Positions 43,997 through 53,595 are shown, numbered from the stretch's first letter. The stretch is 64,000 bases of DNA from Paracoccus subflavus (GCF_004310345.1 NZ_SISK01000010.1:1-64000), one strand, 5' to 3'. Made by a program: numbers and translations. The notes: generated by a model not told the origin, from the letters alone.

Positions 43997-44550
43997 GGCG
44001 CAACCCCCCGGTTGTCGGGGCCGATCGCCATCGCGATCACCTGCAGGACAACATGAAAGGCCATCAACGCCATTCCCACCGGGAACAGCGCCGCCAGCGG
44101 CCACAAGGGCGTCCCCAGATCAAGCAGCTTGTCGCCCGTCAGACGGAATTCCTGCATCAGGATCCAGCCGCTGCGAAAGTAGATGGCGGCAAAGGCCAGC
44201 ACTCCAACCGCCGTGATGGCCGCCGCCGCCCGGCGCAGCAGGGGGCTGCCCAGGGCATGGACGATCTCGACCGAGATATGGCTGCCCAGATAGGTGCACA
44301 GGGCGCCCCCGATCAGGGTCAGCGGGACCAGTGCGGCAAGGCCGATTTCGGAATAGTTCGGCAGCGCCAGCCCCAGGTTGCGCACCACGACCGATGCGAC
44401 CGTGGTCAAGGCCATGACCAGCAGCGCCACGGCGCAGACAGTCTTTTCACCCGCCACGATTCCCCTTTCCAGCGACTGCATCCGGCGGAACCACGGGTAC
44501 CGGTCCGCCGGTAAAGGGGGGCGCGCCGCCGTCCCGCCGCGTTCAGCCAT
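43993..44550 (-). CDS. dctQ: TRAP transporter small permease (DctQ)
   Basis: This 185-residue membrane protein has four helices. Typical DctQ features are VICAVALLVM-like helix 1 (seen: KTVCAVALLVMALTTVASVV), RNLGLALPNYSEIGLAALV and GGALCTYLGSHISVEI. The start overlaps the stop of the binding protein gene by 8 bp, so P, Q and M are one unit. Confidence 0.9.
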   Translation of the reverse strand: MAERGGTAARPPLPADRYPWFRRMQSLERGIVAGEKTVCAVALLVMALTTVASVVVRNLGLALPNYSEIGLAALVPLTLIGGALCTYLGSHISVEIVHALGSPLLRRAAAAITAVGVLAFAAIYFRSGWILMQEFRLTGDKLLDLGTPLWPLAALFPVGMALMAFHVVLQVIAMAIGPDNRGVAP

Positions 44551-45547
44551 CGATCAGGGTCCGCAGCTCGGCCACCCGCTCCTCGCCATAGACGGGGGTC
44601 AGTTCGGCCCAGACCTCTTCGGCCAGCGCGCGGAATTCGGCCACCGCCTCGGGGGACAGTTCGGTGATCTCCAGCCCGGCGGCGCGAATGTTCTCAAGAG
44701 CGGTTGCGACATTCTCGCGGTTGCGCTGGACCTGCCACTTGCCGACCTCGTCACCGATGGCTGTCAGCAGCGCCTGATCCTCGGGCGAAAGATCGTCCAG
44801 GGCCCGCTGGCTGGCAGCGATGCTGGACATCACATAGGAATGGTTCGACAGGGTGACGTATTTCTGCGCTTCGAAGAAACGCGCCTGGTCGATCAGGATG
44901 ACACCGTTTTCCTGCCCATCCACGGCGCCTTGCTGAAGCGCGGTGAAGATTTCCGGAAACGGCAGGGTGACGACCTGAACGCCCGCCTTCTCGAACAAGA
45001 GCTTCAGCGACTGCGACGGCACCACACGCATCTTGAGGCCCTGCAGATCGGCCACGGAAGCGACCGGCCTGCGCGAGTTCGAGATGGCGCGGAAATCGTT
45101 CTCGAAATAGCCGAGGTTCTTCAGCCGGTGACGCTCCATCGTCTCGTTCAGGGTGCGATGGATGACGTTCGGCTCTCCGTAATAGATCCGGTCGGCTTCC
45201 TCATAGGATTGCGCCACGAAGGGCAGGATGTGAAAGTCGAACAGCGGATCGATCCCGACCATCGAGTTCGGGTTGATGAAAGCCAACTGAATGGTGCCGC
45301 GCGACAGCTCGCGCCCGATCGCCTCGTCACCGCCAAGCTGGCCCGCCGGAAAGACCGCGACCTCGATGCGTCCGTTGCTGCGCTCACTGGCCAGTTCCGC
45401 AAAGCGGTTGGCCGCCTCGCCGACCGAACTTTGTTTGGGAAAGACGTGGGCCAGCCGCAGCGTGACCTCTTGGGCCTCCGCCGCCAAAGGCAGCGCAAGG
45501 CCGACAGCCAGCGCCCATGCGCGCGACAGTTTTCGTACGATATTCAT
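44543..45547 (-). CDS. dctP: TRAP transporter substrate-binding protein (DctP)
   Basis: This 334-residue periplasmic protein has a signal peptide (residues 1-25, start at 45547, LALPLAAEA). VTLRLAHVFPKQSSVGEAAN, VFPAGQLGGDEAIGREL and LQGLKMRVVPSQSLKLLFEK are DctP hallmarks. The arginine of KMRVVPS normally binds the substrate carboxylate, so the ligand is probably an organic acid. The position in the catabolic block implies that the acid is a pathway substrate. Confidence 0.93.
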   Translation of the reverse strand: MNIVRKLSRAWALAVGLALPLAAEAQEVTLRLAHVFPKQSSVGEAANRFAELASERSNGRIEVAVFPAGQLGGDEAIGRELSRGTIQLAFINPNSMVGIDPLFDFHILPFVAQSYEEADRIYYGEPNVIHRTLNETMERHRLKNLGYFENDFRAISNSRRPVASVADLQGLKMRVVPSQSLKLLFEKAGVQVVTLPFPEIFTALQQGAVDGQENGVILIDQARFFEAQKYVTLSNHSYVMSSIAASQRALDDLSPEDQALLTAIGDEVGKWQVQRNRENVATALENIRAAGLEITELSPEAVAEFRALAEEVWAELTPVYGEERVAELRTLIDG

Positions 45548-45581
45548 GTTCTTCTCCCTTGATGTCCTTCTGGCGGCAGGC

Positions 45582-47312
45582 TCACTCCTCCGATGATCCT
45601 GCCAGCCACTCCCGTTCTGCGGTGTCCCAGGCTTCAAGCGCCTGGTAATCGGGCACCCATGCCAGACCCGATTTGCTGTCCGAGGACGCGATATCGGGGC
45701 TGGTCACTGCATCGATCAGCGCAGGCGCGCCGTTGCGCACCACGGCCAGCGCCTGATCCAGCGCCGGGCCGATTTCCTCGTGCGTCGTGACTCGCCATGC
45801 CTGCATGCCAAAGGCGCGGGCCATCGCCGCATGGTCGGCATATTGCAGCCGCGTGCCGACGACGCGGCCAAAGCTTTCCGTCTGGTCGCGGACCTCGATC
45901 GCCCATGACCCGTTGTTGCTGATGACGATCAGCGCCGGGACGCGATGGCGCACGGCCGTGTCGATCTCCATGGCGGTAAAACCGAAGGACCCGTCGCCCG
46001 TGACCGCCACGACCTGTCGTCCCGGGGCAGCCTTGGCCGCGCCGATGGCAAAGGGCGTGGCAATACCGATGCAGCCCAGCGGGCCGGGGTCGAGATAGGT
46101 CCGACCCTCGAGCGCGACGCGGGCAAAGCTGAGGATGTCGCCGCCGTCGGCGATGACGATGGCCTCGGGGTCCAGCCTGCGGCGGATTTCGGCCAGCAGG
46201 CGGTTCGGGTTGATGCGGCCATCGGGTCCGGGGGGCGCCGAATCCATCTTGGCCTGCATGGCCCCGGCGCGCGCGCGATGTCCCTGGGACATCTCGGCCA
46301 GCCAGGAGCGCCCCCCGGTCAGTCCGCTTTGGGAAAGCCGTTCGGCCAGTGCCGCAAGGATTTCGGCCACCTCGCCAGCCAATGCGAGACTGCCCAGCCG
46401 ATTGTCCGAAAGTTCGGCCTGCTGATCCGAAATCCGCAGAAAGGCCGCGTTCCCAAAGACCGCAGGCGAGCCGTAGGCAAGCTGGAAATCCAGCTTGCGG
46501 CCCACGGTGATGACCAGATCCGCCTGTTTCATGGCGGTCCCCCGCATCGCGGCGATATGGGACGGGTGGTCGGACGGAACGAGGCCCTTGGATTCGCCGG
46601 TATCCAGATAGGCCGCGCCCGATGCTGACAGGAACGCGGCCAGTTGGGGCCCTGCGCCATTCGCCCCCCGCCCCGAGACCACAAGCACGCGGGAGGCGCG
46701 GGCGATCATGTCGGCGGCGGCATCCAGATCGGCGGCAAGGGGCACCACCCTGGGGCGGTCCCTGCCGCGCAGATGCTCGCCCTGGCACAGCACCGGGGGC
46801 ACGGTTTCCCGCTGCAGGTCCACCGGCAGGTCCAGATAGCTCGGCCCGGCCTCGCCGGCCTGTCCCATGGCCGCGGCGATGGCCGCGTCCAGTTCGCGCG
46901 GCACGGCGGTGACGTGGCGCACGGTGCGGGCATACCGGGTCAGGGGGCGCAGGAATTCGACATGGACCATGTCCTGCAGCGCACCGCGGTTTTCCTGCGG
47001 ACGAGGCGGCAGGCCCGAGATCACCAGCACCGGAATGCGCGAGACATGGGCATTGGCGATGCCGGTCATGGCGTTCGTGACGCCCGGACCGGCAGTGACC
47101 AGGGCCACGCCCAGCCGGCCGCTGACGGCTGCGGCGGCATGGGCCATCATCACCGCCGACCGCTCGTCGCGCACATCGACGATCTCGATGCCTTCGGCGT
47201 CCAGCGCCATCCACATCGGCATGATATGTCCCCCGCACAGCGCAAACACCCGCTGCACGCCGCGCGCCTTCAGGGTCCGTGCAACCAGCGCCGCAACCGT
47301 GACATCCGTCAT
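45582..47312 (-). CDS. Thiamine diphosphate-dependent enzyme (acetolactate synthase / oxalyl-CoA decarboxylase-like)
   Basis: This 576-residue enzyme has three domains. The catalytic Glu is at residue 50 (IVDVRDERSAVMMAHA). The central FAD/CoA-like domain contains RVLVVSGRGANGAGPQLAAF. The ThDP motif runs from VAVTGDGSFGFTAMEIDTAV to IVISNNGSW (~430-460). It may carboligate or decarboxylate a 2-oxo acid, or cleave a 2-hydroxyacyl-CoA; neighbours (acyl-CoA synthetase, TRAP importer) make a CoA substrate plausible. I cannot choose between these from sequence alone. Confidence 0.82.
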   Translation of the reverse strand: MTDVTVAALVARTLKARGVQRVFALCGGHIMPMWMALDAEGIEIVDVRDERSAVMMAHAAAAVSGRLGVALVTAGPGVTNAMTGIANAHVSRIPVLVISGLPPRPQENRGALQDMVHVEFLRPLTRYARTVRHVTAVPRELDAAIAAAMGQAGEAGPSYLDLPVDLQRETVPPVLCQGEHLRGRDRPRVVPLAADLDAAADMIARASRVLVVSGRGANGAGPQLAAFLSASGAAYLDTGESKGLVPSDHPSHIAAMRGTAMKQADLVITVGRKLDFQLAYGSPAVFGNAAFLRISDQQAELSDNRLGSLALAGEVAEILAALAERLSQSGLTGGRSWLAEMSQGHRARAGAMQAKMDSAPPGPDGRINPNRLLAEIRRRLDPEAIVIADGGDILSFARVALEGRTYLDPGPLGCIGIATPFAIGAAKAAPGRQVVAVTGDGSFGFTAMEIDTAVRHRVPALIVISNNGSWAIEVRDQTESFGRVVGTRLQYADHAAMARAFGMQAWRVTTHEEIGPALDQALAVVRNGAPALIDAVTSPDIASSDSKSGLAWVPDYQALEAWDTAEREWLAGSSEE

Positions 47313-47406
47313 TCTTCCGTCCCTCCTAACCTGAACCGTTTGTCTGGAAATCGGGAAAAGAACCCCGACCCCGGACAGGGTGCCCCCATGTCCCGCAACC
47401 GCCGCA

Positions 47407-48975
47407 TCAGGCTGCGGCGGTCCGATCCATCAGCCGTTCGCGCAGCAGGCGGTGCTGCACCTTTCCCGTCGCGGTGCGCGGTATGTCCTCATCGGCCACA
47501 AAGCTGATGCTGCGCGGCAGCTTGAACCGCGCGATCCGGGTTTCGCACCAGGCGATCAATTCCCGTTCCGAGGCGCTGGCGCCGTCGTGCAAGACGACGA
47601 CCGCATGCACCCGTTCGCCCCATTTCTCATCGGGGAGCCCGATCACGGCCACATCCCTGACGGCAGGAAACGCGCCCAGCACCGTCTCCACCTCGGAGGG
47701 ATAGATGTTTTCGCCGCCGGATATGATCATGTTCTTCTTGCGGTCGATCAACCGGATGAAGCCCTGTTCGTCGCGCAGCGCCATGTCGCCCACGGTGCAA
47801 TAATCCCCGCGGAACGCCTCGGCGGTCTTTTCGGGCTGGTTCCAATAGCCGTCGAAGGTATAGGGCGTGCAGGAATACAGCTCTCCGGCGCTGCCGTCGG
47901 GAACCTCGTTCCCGGCGTCGTCCAGCAACCGGATCGGGGCAGAGCCCACGCATTCGCGCCCCACCGTGCCGAGGTTGGTGAACTGTTCATCGGGATGCAG
48001 CATCGTGACCCAGCCCGCCTCGGACGAGCCGTAAAGCTCGAACAGGCCCGAGTTCGGAAACATTTCCATGACCTCGCGCTTGGTGTCCGCACGGGCCGGC
48101 GCGGACGAGATCATCATCTTTCGCATCGCGCCCAGGTCACGGTTGCGGCCCGCCTTTTGTGCGGCCAGCATCATGATGTAGTGCGTCGGCACCAGCGAGG
48201 TGAAGGTAGAGCCGATCCTTTCCATCACCGACAGGGCATGTTCGGGATCAAAGCTCGGGCGCGAATAGATCGTGTTCACGCCGCCGCAATGTGCGAACGA
48301 GCAAAAGAAGTTCAGCGAATTCGCGTGGCACATCGGCATGACCAGCAGCGCGTCGTCCTTGCGGCCGATCGACAGTTCGATCTCGGTGACCAGCGACACC
48401 AGTGTCATGCCGCGATGGCTGCGGATCACCCCCTTGGGCTTGCCGGTCGTGCCAGAGGTGTACATCAGCGCCCATGGATCGCTGTCCGCAACCACCGCGC
48501 CCGGCGCGCTGTCGGACGCCTGGGCAATCAGATCCTCATAGGACCGCCAACCCGGGGGGGGCGTCTCGGCCCCGAAATGGACAAAGCGGCTTGCGGAAAC
48601 CGGCAGGCTTTCGCGCACTTCCTCGATCAGCCCGTGCAGCGCATGTTCGGCCAGCACGCAGGCGGCCCCCGCATCCTCGAGAATGAAGCGCATCTCAAGC
48701 GCGGCAAGGCGGAAATTGAGAGGCACCACGATCAGTCCGGCCTTGGCGCAGGCCGCATAGATTTCGGCCCATTCCAGCCGGTTATAGGCCAGCACGGCGA
48801 CGCGATCGCCCTTGACCAGCCCCAGTCCGGTGGTCAAGGCATTCGCCAGACGCCGCGCCCGGGCATTCCATTGCCCAAAGGTCAGCGCGCGGTCCAGATC
48901 GCGGGCGCCCAGTCGATCCGGGGCCATTCGCGCCTGAGCATCGAGCAGGCCACCCAAAGTCAGCAACTGCCTCAT
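47407..48975 (-). CDS. Acyl-CoA synthetase (AMP-forming, class I adenylate-forming)
   Basis: This 522-residue ligase activates a carboxylic acid with ATP and CoA. The start at 48975 has GAGGAGG upstream; the open frame extends to 49188 but lies in the leader there. Motifs: P-loop YTSGTTGKPKGV (~165-176), LFELYGSSEAGWVT (A5), GDMALRDEQGFIRLIDRKKN (A7-A8), ISGGENIYPSEVE (hinge) and the catalytic Lys in PRTATGKVQHRLL (~508). By context it loads the acid produced by aldehyde oxidation or TRAP import (LvaE-like role). Confidence 0.9.
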   Translation of the reverse strand: MRQLLTLGGLLDAQARMAPDRLGARDLDRALTFGQWNARARRLANALTTGLGLVKGDRVAVLAYNRLEWAEIYAACAKAGLIVVPLNFRLAALEMRFILEDAGAACVLAEHALHGLIEEVRESLPVSASRFVHFGAETPPPGWRSYEDLIAQASDSAPGAVVADSDPWALMYTSGTTGKPKGVIRSHRGMTLVSLVTEIELSIGRKDDALLVMPMCHANSLNFFCSFAHCGGVNTIYSRPSFDPEHALSVMERIGSTFTSLVPTHYIMMLAAQKAGRNRDLGAMRKMMISSAPARADTKREVMEMFPNSGLFELYGSSEAGWVTMLHPDEQFTNLGTVGRECVGSAPIRLLDDAGNEVPDGSAGELYSCTPYTFDGYWNQPEKTAEAFRGDYCTVGDMALRDEQGFIRLIDRKKNMIISGGENIYPSEVETVLGAFPAVRDVAVIGLPDEKWGERVHAVVVLHDGASASERELIAWCETRIARFKLPRSISFVADEDIPRTATGKVQHRLLRERLMDRTAAA

Positions 48976-49037
48976 GTTTCCTCCTCGACCCAGCCGGGCC
49001 TTTCCTTCATCGGTTCCTTGCCGCCTGAACCGGCGGG

Positions 49038-50309
49038 CTATCCAGCGCGGGGCGCCGTCGCACAGTCCGCCGCCGCCGTCGTTCGCGGTTCGATCAGGCC
49101 AAGCAGTTCGGCGCGTCCGGTCATGGCCGCCGGGGTCAGATCGCTGGTGGCGGCGGGATCGACCCGCACCGCGTAAAGCGTCTGGCACAACTGGCCGGTC
49201 GCGGCGTCAAAGCTCGCGCCGTCCTTGCCGATGGCAGGGGCGCGCGTCGGATCGGACATCCATGCGGCCAGATCGCGACCGCCGGTGGCGCCGACGGCGT
49301 CCGCCGCCTGGGCCGTAAGGCGGAGGGCGGCCTGCGCGGCCCAGGCCGAGGCATCCATCGGAACGCGCCAGCGGGCCAGAAAATCGGCGCTGAGGGCGGC
49401 GGCCTCGGCCCTGTCCACCCGTGCTTCCCACAGCGCGACGCGCGCGGCGCTGCCCGTGGTCGGCGCAAGCTGGCGACAGCGGTTGTAGAAATCGCGGGTC
49501 TGCGTGGCGGCCCAGGGAAAGCCGGTGATGGGCAGTTCTGCCTTCATGCTTTCGGCGGTGGCCAGCAGGTTCAGTTGCACCAGCCAGTCGGTCAGCAGCA
49601 GCGCCACATCCGCACCGCTGTCGCATGCCTCGGACAGCGCCCGGCGGAACATGACCGATTCCCCACCGACCGTGCTGATCCCCGCGATCCGGGCGCCCGC
49701 GCGATCCAGCTCGTTCTGGGCCCGAACAAGCAGATCGGCATGGGTGGAGTCGTCCTGCTGGATCAGATGCCAGCGATGGCGGCCCTGACCTGCGTGCAGT
49801 TCGTGCAGGGCGGACAGATAGGTGCTGCCCGCCGCCTCGAAGTGCAGCGCGTTGCCCCCGCAGAACCTGCTTCGCAGCGCATCGGCCGGGGCGGCAATGT
49901 TGATGAAAAGAGCGCCGGCATCCTGCGCGACCGTGCCGATTGCCTCGGCGTCTTCTGCCGAAAAGCCGCCGATCAGGACCGTCGCGCCATCGCGTTCGAC
50001 CAGCCGTTCGGCCGCACGCTGCGCCGGTTCCGCATTGGGCGCGTTGGCCAGCAGCAGCCTGTGGGGTTCGGTGCCGGCGGGGGTGGCGCGTTCCAGATCC
50101 TCGGTTGCGATCAACAGGCCCTTGCGCGCAGCCTCGGCAGGGATCGACAGGTTGCTGCCGACCAGCGGCAAGCCGCCGCCGGCAAGGGGCAGGATCGCAC
50201 CGACCCTGAGCGATGGCCGGGCCGCACGCACCAGAGCCGGGGCGGCAAGGCCGGCTGCCAAGGCCGTTGTCAGGATATGCCGCCGCGTCAGGACAAGGGA
50301 CGGCATCAT
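49038..50309 (-). CDS. Periplasmic binding protein, branched-chain amino-acid type (Peripl_BP_6)
   Basis: This 423-residue exported protein has a Tat-like signal (LTRRHILTTALAAGLAAPAL). The receptor-family-ligand fold is indicated by RVGAILPLAGGG, TVLIGGFSAEDAEAIG and GKDGASFDAATG. No permease or ATPase genes are adjacent. Such lone binding proteins occur beside PQQ alcohol dehydrogenases and may hand over substrate or sense it. The gene overlaps the XoxJ-like gene by four bases. Confidence 0.78.
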   Translation of the reverse strand: MMPSLVLTRRHILTTALAAGLAAPALVRAARPSLRVGAILPLAGGGLPLVGSNLSIPAEAARKGLLIATEDLERATPAGTEPHRLLLANAPNAEPAQRAAERLVERDGATVLIGGFSAEDAEAIGTVAQDAGALFINIAAPADALRSRFCGGNALHFEAAGSTYLSALHELHAGQGRHRWHLIQQDDSTHADLLVRAQNELDRAGARIAGISTVGGESVMFRRALSEACDSGADVALLLTDWLVQLNLLATAESMKAELPITGFPWAATQTRDFYNRCRQLAPTTGSAARVALWEARVDRAEAAALSADFLARWRVPMDASAWAAQAALRLTAQAADAVGATGGRDLAAWMSDPTRAPAIGKDGASFDAATGQLCQTLYAVRVDPAATSDLTPAAMTGRAELLGLIEPRTTAAADCATAPRAG

Positions 50310-51142
50310 TCCCTCCCTTCGCGGGGGGCGCCGCCGCGGCGGTTGACGGGCCGTGTCGGGATCCCCGCATCCCGCAGGACCACCTGGATTTCATCCCATC
50401 TCTGATCCAGGGTCCGATCGATGTCGTTGCGCAGCGCAAGGTCGCCCGGCCTCATGCCGATCGTGAACATCGCCACCATGGGCAGCACCGGCAGGTCGAT
50501 TTCGGGCGTGACCAGGGAAAGGCGCAGTCCGGGCCGGTGCGCGGCCACCGACGCGGCCGTCGGCCCCCAGAGAATGGCCAGGTCGATCTCGTTGTCGGCC
50601 AAGGCCTGGACCATCCGCCCGGTGGCCGCATCATCCAAGCGGGCCTGCGGGAAATAGCGCAGCCGGTCGGTCAGGCCGCGCTTGGCCAGGGCGATGACCG
50701 GCGGGATCGGATGCTGCGGATCGCCCGCGACCCCGATGCGCAGCGACCCGAGCGCAGGATCATCCAGCGAGGCGGGCAACCGGGCGCCGCCATCCTGCGT
50801 CATGAAGACGAACCCGGTCGCATAGTACACCTGGGATGTCTGGAACCCTTGCCGCTTGTCCGGCACGCTCAGCGCGATGTCGCATCCGCCCCCATGCAGG
50901 AACCGGCGCAAGGTGCGGGTGCGCCGGTCGGGCAGGGGAACGATCTTCAACTCGGCCCCCATCGCCTCGGCAAGGATCGTGGCCACGCGGTCGTCGATGC
51001 CGGTCCCGTCGGGGCGGGTGTAGGGTGCCGAATCCGGCGCCCTGCACACCGACAGGGTCCATGCCCGGGCGGGGGCCGGGATCAGCGGCAGGGCCAGAAG
51101 GCCTGCCAGTCCCAGGATCGTCCCCCATCCGCGCATGGCCAT
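50306..51142 (-). CDS. XoxJ/MxaJ-like periplasmic protein for quinoprotein dehydrogenase
   Basis: This 278-residue solute-binding-fold protein has a signal peptide (WGTILGLAGLLALPLIPAPARA). LSVCRAPDSAPYTRPDGTGIDD, GGGCDIALSVPD and YYATGFVFMTQDGG match the quinoprotein dehydrogenase-associated binding protein family (XoxJ/MxaJ). Its proposed job is to help load cofactor or metal into the dehydrogenase. It starts 18 bp after the PQQ dehydrogenase stop, with GGAGGGAG upstream. Confidence 0.85.
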   Translation of the reverse strand: MAMRGWGTILGLAGLLALPLIPAPARAWTLSVCRAPDSAPYTRPDGTGIDDRVATILAEAMGAELKIVPLPDRRTRTLRRFLHGGGCDIALSVPDKRQGFQTSQVYYATGFVFMTQDGGARLPASLDDPALGSLRIGVAGDPQHPIPPVIALAKRGLTDRLRYFPQARLDDAATGRMVQALADNEIDLAILWGPTAASVAAHRPGLRLSLVTPEIDLPVLPMVAMFTIGMRPGDLALRNDIDRTLDQRWDEIQVVLRDAGIPTRPVNRRGGAPREGRE

Positions 51143-51160
51143 GGCTCCCTCCGTTCCGTT

Positions 51161-52900
51161 TCAGGGCAGGGCGAACACGTAGACCGTGCCACCCTGAGGA
51201 ACTTCGGTCTTGGTGCCCCAGGCCGCGTCGATATAGCCCTGGAAACGTTCGGCATCGACGCCCCAGCCGGTCGTGACGGCGATGTACTGCTTTCCGTCAA
51301 CCTCGAAGCTGGTGGGCGGAGAGACCACGCCGCCATCCAGCCGGGTGGACCACAGTTCGTCCCCGGTTTCCGCGTCAAGGGCACGGAACATCGCGTCGTT
51401 GGTGCCGCCCAGGAAGACAAGGCCGCCCGCTGTGGACAGGGTCGGACCCCAGTTCGGCGACTTGAAGTTCACCTGCCACTTCTTTTCCATCGTGCGGATG
51501 TCCCAGGCCTGCACGGCCCCGATATGATCCTTGGCCGCGTCGGTCGGGGTCATTTCCAGGCCGGAACCCAGGAACAGCACGCCCGGTTCGTATTCGACCG
51601 GGGAACCTTCCATGGACCCGCAATGGTTTTCGTTGACCGAGATGAACACCGTCGCGGTTGCGGGGTCATAGGATTCCGCCGGCCAGTCGCGCCCGCCCCA
51701 GGCCGAGGGGCAGAATTCGACGCGCTTGCCGAGGCCGGGCAGGTTTTCCTGGTTGTATTCGGGACGGCCCGTTTCCGGATCCAGCCCGGTGAAGGCGTTC
51801 TGGTACACATAGGGCTTGCCCTCGATAAAGGACAGTTTCCCGTCGCTGCGGTCCAGCTTGTAGATATAGCCGTTGCGGGCGAACCGGACAGCCAGCTTCT
51901 GCGCCTCGCCGTTTTCGCCCTCGAGGTCGATCAGCGTCGGCGGGACGACCTCGTCCCAGTCCCAGGTGTCGTTCCAGTGATACTGGAAATGGGTGGCGAT
52001 GGCGCCGGTGTCCGGATTAACACCGATGGTCGATGTGGTGTACAGGTTGTCGCCCGGCCGCAGCGCACCCACCCAGGGCGCGGCGTTGCCGACGCCCCAA
52101 TAGGCCAGGTTCGCCTCGGGGTCATAGTTGCCGGTGATCCAGATGGGGCCGCCCCCGGTCTGCCAGGTGTCGCCCGGCCAGGATTCGCTGCCCGGCTGGC
52201 CTGGTTCGGGAATGGTATAGGTTTTCCAGACAGGATCGCCGGTTTCGGCGTCGAAAGCCTGCACAAAGCCGCGGATCCCGAACTCGCCGCCCGAAACTCC
52301 GGCCATCACCTTGCCGTTCACGACCAGCGGGGCAAGGGTCGAGTAATAGCCTTCGAGCCAATCCGCCATGGTCTGGGACCACAGCTTCTCGCCCGTGCGC
52401 GCGTTCAGCGCGACCACCATCGCATCCTGGGTCGCGATGAAGACCTTGTCCTCCCACAGGGCGACACCGCGGTTGGCGGGATGAACGGGCACCAGGTCGG
52501 GGGGCAGCGGATGCTGATAGCGCCAGTGTTCCTCGCCCGTCTTGGCATCCATGGCGATGACCTGGTTGTCATGCGTGGTCATGAACATCACGCCGTCGTT
52601 GACGATGGCTGCCGCCTGATGGGCGCCGCTGGCGGGCAACGCCGTGAATTCCGGTGCCGGGCGATAGGGGCCGGTCGGATGGCTCCACACTTCGGTCAAC
52701 TGGGCCACGTTGTCCCGGGTGATCTGGGTCAGCGGGCTGTGGGCCTGGCCGTCATAGGTGCGGCGGGTTTGCAGCCAGTTGCCATCTTCGGGATTGGTCA
52801 GGCGTTCGGCCGTGACGTCGCTGTAATCGGCGATCTCGGCCAGGGCCGGTCCCGCCAGCACAAGGGCGATCAGCGAGACCGATCGGAAAAGTCCGTGCAT
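51161..52900 (-). CDS. PQQ-dependent alcohol dehydrogenase, probable lanthanide type
   Basis: This 579-residue periplasmic quinoprotein has an eight-bladed propeller fold. It has a signal peptide (cleavage after GPALA). Metal/PQQ ligands line up with methanol dehydrogenase: Glu206 in SGGEFGIRG, Asn272 in YWGVGNAAPW, catalytic Asp314 and, two residues on, Asp316 in TWDWDEVVPP. The second Asp is the mark of lanthanide-dependent (XoxF/PedH-like) enzymes. The adjacent Cys-Cys pair that normally precedes the NRG motif is absent: the sequence is LVPVHPANRG. Electrons should go to the cytochrome c encoded just upstream. Substrate unknown. Confidence 0.9.
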   Translation of the reverse strand: MHGLFRSVSLIALVLAGPALAEIADYSDVTAERLTNPEDGNWLQTRRTYDGQAHSPLTQITRDNVAQLTEVWSHPTGPYRPAPEFTALPASGAHQAAAIVNDGVMFMTTHDNQVIAMDAKTGEEHWRYQHPLPPDLVPVHPANRGVALWEDKVFIATQDAMVVALNARTGEKLWSQTMADWLEGYYSTLAPLVVNGKVMAGVSGGEFGIRGFVQAFDAETGDPVWKTYTIPEPGQPGSESWPGDTWQTGGGPIWITGNYDPEANLAYWGVGNAAPWVGALRPGDNLYTTSTIGVNPDTGAIATHFQYHWNDTWDWDEVVPPTLIDLEGENGEAQKLAVRFARNGYIYKLDRSDGKLSFIEGKPYVYQNAFTGLDPETGRPEYNQENLPGLGKRVEFCPSAWGGRDWPAESYDPATATVFISVNENHCGSMEGSPVEYEPGVLFLGSGLEMTPTDAAKDHIGAVQAWDIRTMEKKWQVNFKSPNWGPTLSTAGGLVFLGGTNDAMFRALDAETGDELWSTRLDGGVVSPPTSFEVDGKQYIAVTTGWGVDAERFQGYIDAAWGTKTEVPQGGTVYVFALP

Positions 52901-52950
52901 TTAAGTCTCTCCTCCATGTTGAGTGGTGCCGGGCAGGCTGGGCCGGCGCC

Positions 52951-53487
52951 TTATCGCATGTCCTGGACGTCCTGCGGGGTGACGGGTCCATAGGCGTTGC
53001 CCCAACTGTTGCGGGCAAAGGTGGCGATGGCGGCGATCTGGTCATCGTCCAGATGACCCCCTAGGGCCGGCATGTAGCCTGCCCCGTTGATGATCATTCC
53101 GGCGATATAGCTGGGATCGGCGATGTTCTCGTTTCCGGCCAGGGGAACCCCTGCCTTGCCCCGCATCCCGTGGCAGCGCCTGCAGTTCTGGAAGAACAGC
53201 TCTTCGCCATCGGCCATCATCTCGGGGGTGACGCCTTCGGGCAGGGCCGCCGTCTGGTCACCCGTCTGGACATCCGCCGCCGCCGGGGCCGCCGCCGAGG
53301 GGGCTGCCGCCGAGGGGGCCGCCACGGCGGGCTGCGTCGAAGATGTGCCTTCTGGTTGCGCGGCCGGGGTTGTGGCGGCCTCATCGGCAGCCGCAGACGG
53401 TTCCGTTTCGGCCGAAGACAGGACAGGCCATGTCGCCGTCGACAGGGCGCAGGCCAGAATCAGCCCCTTGGTCAGACTCAGCTGCAT
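52951..53487 (-). CDS. Class I cytochrome c, electron acceptor of the PQQ dehydrogenase
   Basis: This 178-residue periplasmic cytochrome starts at 53487 with GGGGGGAG upstream and has a signal peptide. A long Ala/Pro/Thr-rich linker (~30-85) precedes the heme domain: CRRCH at 102-106 and the Met ligand in GAGYMPALGG (~139). The linker may act as a flexible tether. It lies 50 bp before the PQQ dehydrogenase and is probably its partner, analogous to XoxG. A candidate operator lies just upstream. Confidence 0.9.
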   Translation of the reverse strand: MQLSLTKGLILACALSTATWPVLSSAETEPSAAADEAATTPAAQPEGTSSTQPAVAAPSAAAPSAAAPAAADVQTGDQTAALPEGVTPEMMADGEELFFQNCRRCHGMRGKAGVPLAGNENIADPSYIAGMIINGAGYMPALGGHLDDDQIAAIATFARNSWGNAYGPVTPQDVQDMR

Positions 53488-53502
53488 TTCTCCCCCCTGC
53501 TG

Positions 53503-53523
53503 CTGAATTCGGAATTCAGAATG
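53503..53523. promoter_or_regulatory. Candidate GntR operator before the cytochrome c gene
   Basis: A perfect 8+1+8 palindrome CTGAATTC-G-GAATTCAG (53503-53519) overlaps GAATTCAGAATG (53512-53523). The complement, CATTCTGAATTC, occurs also upstream of the aldehyde dehydrogenase gene (55889-55900). The gene for a GntR regulator lies between the two sites. Confidence 0.5.
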
Positions 53524-53595
53524 TGGCAAGAGGTCGAGGCTGTCAACTGATTCGCAGGCTTCGGCGCCATCCGGTCAGAAGAATGGTTCAGTTAT

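Noticed and set aside
42269..44056. 595-codon plus-strand frame rich in Gln/Asp/Arg
   Set aside because: It is a shadow of dctM and the SDR gene, with a composition typical of antisense GC-rich DNA.
50213..52993. 926-codon open frame on the plus strand
   Set aside because: It is antisense to the PQQ dehydrogenase and its neighbours, with no recognisable domain. It is a GC-rich shadow.
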